Shown here: positions 35,187-42,852 of the stretch, one piece after another
Layout: the number at the start of each line of letters is the position of its first letter
Numbering within the stretch: the stretch's first letter is position 1
Assembly (NCBI GenBank): GCA_902788035.1
Contig: CADAIL010000011.1
Location: 1 to 64,000 of the forward strand
From: an uncultured Lachnospiraceae bacterium
Lineage (GTDB): Bacteria; Bacillota; Clostridia; Lachnospirales; Lachnospiraceae
Direction of reading: 5' to 3'
DNA: 64,000 bases
Program-made: the position numbers and the translations under genes
The notes under the pieces: generated by a model
Database searches by the model: none
What the model saw: only the letters and a program-made list of their open reading frames with translations
Told to the model about the DNA's origin: nothing

Positions 35187-36083
35187 TTACAGTTTCTTAC
35201 GGTCATATCCGTAATCCCGCAGGTCGCTCTCGCTGTCCCGCCAGTTCTTTCTCACTTTGACAAAGAGTTTCAGGAAAACGCGTGTCCCGGTCATTTCTTC
35301 AATGTCTCTCCTCGCGTCAGATCCGATTTTCTTCAGCATGGAGCCGCCCTTGCCGATAATGATGCCCTTGTGGCTCTCCTTCTCGGTGATGATGCTGGCT
35401 TCGATTGCTGTCAGGTCATCCGACCGCTCCTTGAAGGTGTCGATCACAACAGCTATGCCGTGCGGTACTTCCTCATTGAGAGCGCGAAGGGCTTTCTCGC
35501 GAATGATCTCGGCCGCTATATCCCTCATATTCTCCTGAGTGACTGTCTCCTCGTCATAATACAGCGGACCTTCCGGCAGCTCCCGCATGATGCTGTTTAT
35601 GACCTCATCCATGTTGACTGACCTTAAGGCTGATACCGCTATAATGTCTTTAAAGCGGCACACATCCTTCCAGGCTTCAATGATTTCGGCAGCCTTTTTC
35701 TTGTCGATCGTGTCAATTTTATTGATGATCAGGATGACCGGCTTGCCGCTCTTTGTCAGCTTCTCGGCGATCATCCGGTCACCCTTTCCTATATAGGAGG
35801 ACGGTTCAATGAGCCAGAGAACCACATCGGCGTCACCGATTGTTTTATTGGAGACATCTATCAGGTATTCGCCGAGCTTGTTGTCCGCTTTTCGGATCAT
35901 GCCCGGGGTATCCAGAAAGATGATCTGACCGCGCTCATTTGTAAATACCGTCTCTATCCTACCCCTCGTCGTCTGCGGCCGGTTGCTTGTGATTGCGATC
36001 TTCTGGCCGATCAGATGATTCATGAGCGTGGACTTTCCGACGTTGGGACGGCCGACTATGACCGCATATCCGGATTTGAACAT
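35187..36083 (-). CDS. era: GTPase Era
   Basis: 298 residues. G motifs: GRPNVGKST (residues 10-18), DTPGM, NKID; the effector region reads RPQTTRGR. The C-terminal KH domain has the IIGKGGSMLKKIG signature that binds the 3' end of 16S rRNA. Era assists 30S assembly. It forms an operon with recO, the usual order in Clostridia. Confidence 0.97.
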   Translation of the reverse strand: MFKSGYAVIVGRPNVGKSTLMNHLIGQKIAITSNRPQTTRGRIETVFTNERGQIIFLDTPGMIRKADNKLGEYLIDVSNKTIGDADVVLWLIEPSSYIGKGDRMIAEKLTKSGKPVILIINKIDTIDKKKAAEIIEAWKDVCRFKDIIAVSALRSVNMDEVINSIMRELPEGPLYYDEETVTQENMRDIAAEIIREKALRALNEEVPHGIAVVIDTFKERSDDLTAIEASIITEKESHKGIIIGKGGSMLKKIGSDARRDIEEMTGTRVFLKLFVKVRKNWRDSESDLRDYGYDRKKL

Positions 36084-36132
36084 ATAGTACCTGCCTTTTT
36101 ATAGCGTAATTTCGCGTCTTTTGTCCTCGAAT

Positions 36133-39075
36133 TTATACCAGTGTCTCGACGGAATTGAACAGTTCTCTGTGCTTCTCTATCTCCGTCTCGCTGCCGACGA
36201 CGCAGATATACCCGTCGTCTAACGCGCCCTTTACCGCCGGAGCGAGAGAGCGGATATCTTCCGCCTGTGCGTTCAACACCTCATCCCTCATCTTCTGTCT
36301 CATTTCCTGAGTAGCACCGTTTATGTAAGCCCGCATGCTCAGACTGCCGAACAGAGACGGCGTGAACGGAATGTCAAGTGCGCTGAATGTTCCGATGATG
36401 TACTTTGTCATCTCCTGCTCTGAGGCCTCGAAGTTCTCAAGGAATTCGGGAATTCCCGCATATACGTCAAGTGTTCTCTGAAGGTGCGGGTCTCTGTAGG
36501 AGCTGAATACAGCCTGGCCTGTGCGTCTCATTGCACCGGAGCATCCGTAAGCTCCGCCGAGTACACGCACATTCTGCCACAGATATTCGTAGCTTAAGAT
36601 CTGCCTCAGGATCTGCATAGCTCCGTTGAACTCATAGCCCTTACCGAAGAAATCTCCTGACTGAGCGACATACTGGACCGTTCCGGCTGTCCTGAAAGCC
36701 TCGTTGAGTCTTCCGAACGGCTTCACGTTTACCGTCTCTGTCCACGGGGAAACGTGATTCGTTCCGGTCACGCGTCCAAGGCTGGCAGCAAGGATCTCGT
36801 ATCCCTCCTCGTCGGCCGTGAAGCCGACAAGCAGTCTCTTCGGGTCAAAGATCGTTCCGAGAAGTTCGTTAAGATCAGCTGTGACAGATTCCATTCTGTC
36901 CTCAAAATTATCAGCAATGTCCTTGATATACTTGTAGAAGGTCAGACCGCTTACGTAATCAGAGAATGCGCCGGTCGCGGAGAAATACGAGATCGTCCTT
37001 CCGACAGCCGTTGCGTGACCTGCCGCCTGCATTGAAGACTGCAGCTGGGACTCGATCATGGTGATAATGTCGTAGAGCCTCTGGCTGTCTGAGAAGTCGG
37101 ACTCGCAGATGATCTCGCGGATCATCTCCAGCGCGAAGTCCATCTTGCTGTAGAGGGCTTTGCAGTGTATGCTGAAATGTACTTTGTACTCTCCCGGATT
37201 TATCAGGTCATCCGATATAGATACTCCGCAGTTGATTCCGCCTGTGTTGGCATTGATCTCATTGTTGAGATCCATGTAGGTGTGAGAGGCTGTATTCACA
37301 TTTGCAAGAACTCCCTTAAGGAGTCCGAGCGTCGGCAGAAGTCTCTCCGGAACATTGTGGACATCCCACAGAAGTTCGAGATAACCGATCCCGTTCGTGT
37401 CTGTTTTGTGCAGGATTATATCGGTTTTTGTGCCGTCAGCATTTGCAACAGAACGCTCAATGTTCGAGAACACCCTCGCCTCTTTCCTTATATCGTCCCT
37501 TGACAGCATCGGAAGGCACATAAGATCTTCCGGGGTATCCTTCTTAGACTGGTACTCTTTGAGCGCTTTGGTCTCGTCGATGATCTTACGGATCTCATCA
37601 TCAGAAAGAGACGCTTTGTAAGCAGCCAGCCTGTCAGCATCTTCTTTTGCGCGCTGGGCGGACAGACCTTTCTCAGGTGAGAGAATGATGAGAGCTCCGT
37701 GCGGATTAGCCAGAATATTCTCTTTGATCAGTTTCTCAAAATAGCCTGTCTCTACGTCATGTCTCAGCTCCTCGTAGGCAGCAAGCTGCTTCAGGCTCAC
37801 GAACGGAGCGTTCTCGTCGTACAGCCAGGAGTCGAATACGTCGATACTGTACATAAGCCCCTTCGGGTATGTAGCGTAATCTGCTTCGCGGAACTGGAAT
37901 TCAAGGTAGTTGATACCGGCCATAAGAGATTTTTTGTCAATTCCGCCTTCGGCCTGATCCGTGAGGACCTTTCTGATGATCTCCTCGAAACGGTCCGCGT
38001 CCTCGCGCTCGGCGCCCCTCGCCTCAACCGAGAAGTAAGGCTGCAGAATGCCGTCGTTATAAGCGCCGGTTACGTCGCGGCCTATACCCGCCTCGAGCAG
38101 GGCTTCGCGCACCGGTGCCCCGGGCATGGATAAGAGAGCATAGTCGAGAACGTCGTACGCGATCATCTCCTTGATGCTCAGGGGATCTCCGGTGACCACA
38201 TTCCATGCGAGGTAGGTGTTTTCTTTCTCGTCTTCCTCGTCGGCGATCGGGTACACGTCCTCGACACGCTTCATTTGCGCAAATGGAGCCTGCTTCTTTA
38301 TTTCCGAGTCGATCTCGATTTTTTCAAATGCTGACAGATACTTCTCATCCAGCCACGCCAGTGTGTCGGCCATGTCCATATCTCCGTAGAGATAGATATA
38401 GCTGTTGCTCGGATGATAGTATCTTGAGTGGAAGTTAAGGAACTGCTCATAGGTCAGATCCGGAATGTTTTTCGGATCGCCGCCGGACTCCACTCCATAT
38501 GATGTGTCGGGGAACAGTCCGTTGAAGATAACTCTCTCAAGGTATTCGTCCGCTGACGAAAACGCGCCTTTCATCTCATTGTAGACAACACCGTTGATCG
38601 TAAGATCGTCTTCCGGGCTCTCCATCTCATAGTGCCAGCCCTCCTGGCGGAAGATTTTCTCTTCGCGGTAGATGTTCGGATAGAACACGGCGTCAAGATA
38701 GACGTTCATCAGATTTCGGAAGTCGGCATCGTTGGTGCTGGCGACCGGATACATGGTCTTGTCCGGGTATGTCATTGCGTTGAGGAACGTGTTGAGACTT
38801 CCCTTGACAAGCTCTACGAACGGATCCTTGACCGGAAATTGTCTGGAACCGCACAGGACCGTATGCTCAATGATATGAGCTACGCCTGTCGAGTCCGCGG
38901 GAGGTGTGCGGAACGCGATGTTGAAGACTTTATTATCATCCTCAGACGGGATCAGCATCACGCGGGCTCCGCTCTTTTTATGGCGAAGAAGATACCCCTC
39001 CGCATGTATATCGGCAAGGTCCTCTGTAAGGACGTGTTCGTATGCGCCGGATTTGATTATCTCAGATAAATTCAT
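36133..39075 (-). CDS. M16C family zinc metallopeptidase (PreP-like)
   Basis: 980 residues from the ATG at 39075, chosen for GGAGG five bases upstream; the frame is open for 36 more codons that read through a repeat element and are not coding. The inverted zinc motif HIIEH is at about residues 65-69, with a downstream glutamate in the NEMKGAFSSADEYLER region. Four M16 domains fit the length. Without a signal peptide it is probably cytosolic and degrades peptides. It precedes era by 49 bases and may be co-transcribed with era-recO. Confidence 0.92.
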   Translation of the reverse strand: MNLSEIIKSGAYEHVLTEDLADIHAEGYLLRHKKSGARVMLIPSEDDNKVFNIAFRTPPADSTGVAHIIEHTVLCGSRQFPVKDPFVELVKGSLNTFLNAMTYPDKTMYPVASTNDADFRNLMNVYLDAVFYPNIYREEKIFRQEGWHYEMESPEDDLTINGVVYNEMKGAFSSADEYLERVIFNGLFPDTSYGVESGGDPKNIPDLTYEQFLNFHSRYYHPSNSYIYLYGDMDMADTLAWLDEKYLSAFEKIEIDSEIKKQAPFAQMKRVEDVYPIADEEDEKENTYLAWNVVTGDPLSIKEMIAYDVLDYALLSMPGAPVREALLEAGIGRDVTGAYNDGILQPYFSVEARGAEREDADRFEEIIRKVLTDQAEGGIDKKSLMAGINYLEFQFREADYATYPKGLMYSIDVFDSWLYDENAPFVSLKQLAAYEELRHDVETGYFEKLIKENILANPHGALIILSPEKGLSAQRAKEDADRLAAYKASLSDDEIRKIIDETKALKEYQSKKDTPEDLMCLPMLSRDDIRKEARVFSNIERSVANADGTKTDIILHKTDTNGIGYLELLWDVHNVPERLLPTLGLLKGVLANVNTASHTYMDLNNEINANTGGINCGVSISDDLINPGEYKVHFSIHCKALYSKMDFALEMIREIICESDFSDSQRLYDIITMIESQLQSSMQAAGHATAVGRTISYFSATGAFSDYVSGLTFYKYIKDIADNFEDRMESVTADLNELLGTIFDPKRLLVGFTADEEGYEILAASLGRVTGTNHVSPWTETVNVKPFGRLNEAFRTAGTVQYVAQSGDFFGKGYEFNGAMQILRQILSYEYLWQNVRVLGGAYGCSGAMRRTGQAVFSSYRDPHLQRTLDVYAGIPEFLENFEASEQEMTKYIIGTFSALDIPFTPSLFGSLSMRAYINGATQEMRQKMRDEVLNAQAEDIRSLAPAVKGALDDGYICVVGSETEIEKHRELFNSVETLV

Positions 39076-39115
39076 ATGACCTCCACTGTTTTTCGTTCTT
39101 TTATCGGCATTTGAA

Positions 39116-39200
39116 GATGCGCATGGATTCGGTTTGGGATTATATCTGTTAGCGCTGATCCGAATCCCGCGCTCACGTCTCACGAGCGAGACTTGAAATC
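39116..39200. repeat. Two-hairpin intergenic repeat, copy 2
   Basis: Second copy of the unit at 32011-32092, same orientation. GGATTCGG ... CCGAATCC is kept, as is the second hairpin GTCTC-acga-GCGAGAC with one base pair less. It lies in the 5' region of the M16C gene, 41 bases upstream of its ATG, so it would be transcribed if the promoter is further up. The rest of 39201-39300 holds an ATCCCGC/GCGGGAT inverted repeat but no gene. Confidence 0.75.
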
Positions 39201-39300
39201 CCGCTGTGGTTCAACCTGGGAGTTGATTTCGTATTTTAAGACCCGCTGCGGGATGAATTTCGGTTCTTAAGTCATCATCAGCTGTAACAATTTTGGGCAG

Positions 39301-39378
39301 ATCATCTCAGATCTTCGATTCCGGGAATCACCGCAGGTCTTTGATCCTCGGGATCATCTCTGGTCATCGATCCTGGGG
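39301..39378 (-). repeat. Three 26-bp tandem repeats at the end of the PBP gene
   Basis: Units 39301-39326, 39327-39352 and 39353-39378 share the pattern ATCAYCKC-GTCTTCGATCCTSGG. The last unit contains the PBP stop codon. Read in its own frame, each unit encodes a similar seven-residue tail and a stop (PRIDDQR, PRIKDLR, PGIEDLR). 26 is not a multiple of three, so the spare units are out of frame with the gene. Confidence 0.8.
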
Positions 39379-42266
39379 ACCGGAGTCGGCGTCGGATCCT
39401 GACTCGACTGGGCAAGAGCTGCTGCCTGAGCAGCCGCAGCTTCGGCCTCAGCCTGCTGCCTTGCGACCTCGGCTTCGGTGGGCAGAGCCTGAGCATACGC
39501 AATCGCCGCGTTCAGCTCCTGACTCAGCTCCTCGAACTCCGGATATCCGGCACACATTGCCAGCGCGGACTGACCGCCCGAGATCAGGTTCTGAACAGAT
39601 GCCGTGAGCACAGTTCTCGCATTCAGAGTATCTATGTAGACATTGACCGTATTGATTCTCTGAGTCTTTGTAATGCGCAGGGCTTCCTCGCTGGATTCGG
39701 AGGCTGCGGCTGCATTTGCAGCGTCAAGAGAATCCTGTGCTGCCTGATCTTCCGCTTTCATCGCGTCGATCCAGTTCTGTTTTACATCTCCGGCAAGCAG
39801 AGAATACTTGTATTCTGCTCTCTCCTTGAACGGAGTCTGCTCAGCGTCATCCTCGATCGCACTTATTGTATTAAGAACCCTGTTATAGTAATCGTCAAGC
39901 GCGATTGCGTCATCGACATTCTCGATCTGGTAGTCCTCGAACTCGCGCACGAGGCTCTCCGCTGCCTCCTTCTCCTCAGCTACGCGGCGAAGACGGGCGT
40001 TCTCCTCGACCTTGCGGATGAGCTCTCCTGACGTATAGTCCCATCCCTCCGGCCTGCTCGCGTAGATGTTCTCCGTATATTCGGGCTTCATCTGCTCTCC
40101 GCCGGCGTTGGTCAGAAGTATCGTCTCAGGCAGATTAAATTCCTTCTTTTCTTTTCCTGTATGTATCGCATTCATAAAGGACGACCAGGCCGCAAGCGGA
40201 TACTCGTTGCCTGCCAGGTGCGGATTGCTCTTGGGCGTATCGCATCCGGTCCAAATGACAGCGGTATAGCTTGTCGAGAAGCCGGCGAACCAACCGTCGC
40301 GGTTCTCATTTGTCGTACCTGTCTTCCCGGCAAAGCACTGCTCCTCTGTCCGGTAAGCAGCACCTGTACCGTAGTCCTCATTGAAGACTCCCTGCATCAT
40401 GTCCTTAAGGATAAATGAGGTGTCTGCATTGAAGACTTTTACTTCCTCGCTATTCGTGTAATCGTATATAGTTCCCTCTGTCTCAGACACGATGGACCTG
40501 ATGCAGGTGCTGTCGCGAAGGACGCCGTCATTTGCGATCGCTGCATAGGCGCGTGTCATGTCCTCGACCGTGACGCCGTTGGTAAAACCGCCGAGAGCGA
40601 TGGCCGTATTGTACGCGTCGCCGAAAGACAGGGATGAGAACTGCATCTTGTCAAGGTAACCGAGAGCCCTCTGCGAGCCTGTATCCGTAAAGATCTGGGC
40701 AGCTACCGTGTTCAGTGACCGGGCAAGGGCTTCGCGGACTGTGACGTTCCCGAAATACTGACCGTCGGAGTTCTTCGGAGCATAGCCGTTTATATCGATC
40801 TCCGCGTCGTTGTAGATGGTCGCGGGCGAGATGACGCCCTCGTTGAGAGCCGGTCCGTAGACCACGAGCGGCTTAATTGAAGAGCCGGCACTTCTCTTTG
40901 CCAGATATGCGCGGTTAAATTCATCGTTCAGGCCGCGGCCGCCGACAGCAGCTACGACCTGGCCTGTCTCATTGTCGATGCAGACACCGGCACCCTGCAT
41001 ATCATACCGACCGTCATCCTGCAGATCCGTCTCGCCTGCGAGAGTGCCGTCGATCGCGTTCTGCAGATGCTCCTGGATCGACGAGTCGAAAGACGTATTT
41101 ATCTTGTATCCGCCCTCGCGTATGCGCTCTGCCGCTTCATTGTAGGCCTCGCTGTATTTGTCCTTATACTCAGTGTATTCTTCCTCGGACTCAAATGTGT
41201 ACTTGAATTCAAAGCCGCTGTGCTTCATATAAAGTATCGCGGCATCATGGACAGCGTAGGTCGTCTCATAGCTCTGTCCGCCTACATTATCACTCTTCTT
41301 GAGGATCTCCGGCCTTTCTTTCACAGCCTCATCGTACTCTTCCTGAGTGATGTGCTCCTGCTTCAGCATGTAGCCGAGGACGCGTTCCTTCTTCTTCATG
41401 CAGAGTTCATAATCGACTACAGGATTGTAATTGTTGGGCGAATTACTTATACCGACGATCATGGCCGCCTGGGCAAGGTCGACACTGTTCGCGTTGACCC
41501 CGAAATAATACTGGGCAGCGCCCTCGACACCGTAACAGCTGTTTCCGTAATAGTTGCTGTTGCAGTAGAATTCCATGATATCGGCTTTTGTGAACTCTTT
41601 TTCGAGCTGGGAGGCTATAAGGATCTCGAGCGCCTTTCTGTCAAATGATCTCTCGGCAGTGAGCAGATTATTCTTAATGACCTGCTGAGTGATCGTGCTT
41701 CCGCCCTGAGTGATATGACCTCCGTGGCGGATAAGCTCGAGGCCCGCGCGGAATGTCGCGATCCAGTCGACACCGTGGTGGGACTTGAATCTCTTGTCCT
41801 CAACGTCAATGTATCCCTGCTGAATATAGTCGGAGATCTCCGTGATATCGATGTAGTCATAGTGCTCATATCCGAGCTTTCCGATCAGTTCTCCGTTCTT
41901 ATCATATACGGACGTATTGGTCTGCCGCCTGAAGGAACCGGTATTCATGTTGGCAATGATGTCGTATACCTGCTCCTTGGCCTTTGTGTACAGTGGCCTG
42001 ATTCGGACGAAGCCGTAGATGCCTCCGACCAGAAAGAGCACAAGAAAGAATCCGAGAAGGACCTCCAGCACCCTCTTCAGGATGAGTCTTCCCTTGCTCA
42101 GCGGCTTTTTCTTTTTCTTCTTACGCGGGGCGGTCCCAGGGCCCTGAGTGGCCTTTGGGACCTGAGCGGCCTTTGAGACCTGAGCGGTCTTTGGGACCGG
42201 ACGCTCCTCATTGATATCCCGGGGCCTCTTTTTGGGGCTGTCCGACGGACGTTTCTTTTCGGGCAT
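39354..42266 (-). CDS. Class A penicillin-binding protein (PBP1A-like)
   Basis: 970 residues, bifunctional. A basic cytoplasmic tail contains a hexapeptide repeat (KTAQVS, KAAQVP, KATQGP) and a run of six lysines, followed by a membrane helix (about residues 60-85). The GT51 glycosyltransferase has EDKRFKSHHGVD and GGSTITQQ (about residues 150-200). The transpeptidase has SSIK (about residue 462), SLN and KTGTTN (about residue 645). The C-terminal 200 residues are helical, Ala/Gln/Glu-rich, ending in a TPTPVP stretch. It builds cell-wall peptidoglycan. GAGGAG supports the start. Tandem repeats at both ends suggest that the termini vary between strains. Confidence 0.95.
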   Translation of the reverse strand: MPEKKRPSDSPKKRPRDINEERPVPKTAQVSKAAQVPKATQGPGTAPRKKKKKKPLSKGRLILKRVLEVLLGFFLVLFLVGGIYGFVRIRPLYTKAKEQVYDIIANMNTGSFRRQTNTSVYDKNGELIGKLGYEHYDYIDITEISDYIQQGYIDVEDKRFKSHHGVDWIATFRAGLELIRHGGHITQGGSTITQQVIKNNLLTAERSFDRKALEILIASQLEKEFTKADIMEFYCNSNYYGNSCYGVEGAAQYYFGVNANSVDLAQAAMIVGISNSPNNYNPVVDYELCMKKKERVLGYMLKQEHITQEEYDEAVKERPEILKKSDNVGGQSYETTYAVHDAAILYMKHSGFEFKYTFESEEEYTEYKDKYSEAYNEAAERIREGGYKINTSFDSSIQEHLQNAIDGTLAGETDLQDDGRYDMQGAGVCIDNETGQVVAAVGGRGLNDEFNRAYLAKRSAGSSIKPLVVYGPALNEGVISPATIYNDAEIDINGYAPKNSDGQYFGNVTVREALARSLNTVAAQIFTDTGSQRALGYLDKMQFSSLSFGDAYNTAIALGGFTNGVTVEDMTRAYAAIANDGVLRDSTCIRSIVSETEGTIYDYTNSEEVKVFNADTSFILKDMMQGVFNEDYGTGAAYRTEEQCFAGKTGTTNENRDGWFAGFSTSYTAVIWTGCDTPKSNPHLAGNEYPLAAWSSFMNAIHTGKEKKEFNLPETILLTNAGGEQMKPEYTENIYASRPEGWDYTSGELIRKVEENARLRRVAEEKEAAESLVREFEDYQIENVDDAIALDDYYNRVLNTISAIEDDAEQTPFKERAEYKYSLLAGDVKQNWIDAMKAEDQAAQDSLDAANAAAASESSEEALRITKTQRINTVNVYIDTLNARTVLTASVQNLISGGQSALAMCAGYPEFEELSQELNAAIAYAQALPTEAEVARQQAEAEAAAAQAAALAQSSQDPTPTPVPRIDDQR
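42143..42196 (-). repeat. Three 18-bp tandem repeats in the PBP gene
   Basis: Units 42143-42160, 42161-42178 and 42179-42196 follow the pattern CCTGAGYGGYCTTTGRGA. They encode [P/S]-K-x-[A/T]-Q-[V/G] hexapeptides in the cytoplasmic tail. Unit number can change in frame. Confidence 0.85.
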
Positions 42267-42486
42267 GTTATCTCCTCGTAAAAGCTGTAAAACGTTTTCC
42301 GCAATCCTGCTTGCGGATCATGTCTGTTCACCTTGTTTCAAAACATATCCCGGGCGGGAGCCTAAGATATGCTTATCAAGGAATAATACAACATATGAGC
42401 AGAATTTGCAAATGTTGTTAATGTATGGGACCCATTCGGGTGCGGTCTTGCGTTGGGCTTGAGATAGAGAGGTGTGCTGGCTGAGT
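42267..42486. other. Gene-free stretch upstream of the PBP gene
   Basis: Non-coding. Contains the PBP ribosome site (GAGGAG near 42275) and AT-rich sequence at 42370-42425 that could hold its promoter. No clear -35/-10 pair was identified. Repeats occupy the rest of the space up to the PFOR gene. Confidence 0.3.
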
Positions 42487-42618
42487 CATTGAAGAGTAAC
42501 AGTTCAGGCAGGCTGTTCGTATAGTGCGTTTTTCGATGAAGATGAAGTGTACGTCTGGCTCGGGATTTAGAAATATGCTGTCTATGCCATTGAAGAGTAA
42601 CAGTTCAGGCAGGCTGTT
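42487..42618. repeat. 31-base direct repeat, two exact copies
   Basis: Identical 31-base copies at 42487-42517 and 42588-42618 (beginning CATTGAAGAGTAACAGTTCA) lie 101 bases apart. The second copy forms the left arm of the long palindrome that follows. After the first copy comes TTTTTCGATGAAGATG, also found in the palindrome's right half and at 32101-32191. Confidence 0.85.
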
Positions 42619-42797
42619 TACGTACTTCAATACCGGCGGAAAGTATCCATCTTCGTGAGAAAAACATTGCGGGTCCGACTGAGAGATCAGCAATGCGTGA
42701 GCATTGCTAAGCTCGCAGGGAAGGACCTGCGTTTTTCGATGAAGATGGTGCTTTCCGCCGGACTAATAATATCGAAACAGCCTGTCCGAACTATTAC
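42597..42797. repeat. 201-base imperfect palindrome (MITE-like)
   Basis: Nested pairs from the outside in: GTAACAGTTCAGGCAGGCTG with CAGCCTGTCCGAACTATTAC; CCGGCGGAAAG with CTTTCCGCCGG; CCATCTTC with GAAGATGG; GCGGGTCC with GGACCTGC; and AGCAATGC-gtga-GCATTGCT at the centre. There is no open frame. The whole unit would fold as one long stem. It is a fuller member of the family seen at 32101-32191. Confidence 0.8.
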
Positions 42798-42802
42798 GAC
42801 CC

Positions 42803-42830
42803 AAAAAAGAGGCACGCCTTTCGGCGTGCC
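42803..42830 (-). terminator. Terminator of the PFOR gene
   Basis: A perfect 8-bp stem (GGCACGCC / GGCGTGCC) with a 4-base loop, then TCTTTTTTGG on the minus strand, 23 bases after the PFOR stop. Confidence 0.92.
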
Positions 42831-42852
42831 CCTCCGGGAATTACATATGTAA

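Noticed and set aside
39076..39183. N-terminal extension of the M16C peptidase
   Set aside because: The 36 extra codons run through the two-hairpin repeat, while GGAGG stands right before the ATG at 39075.
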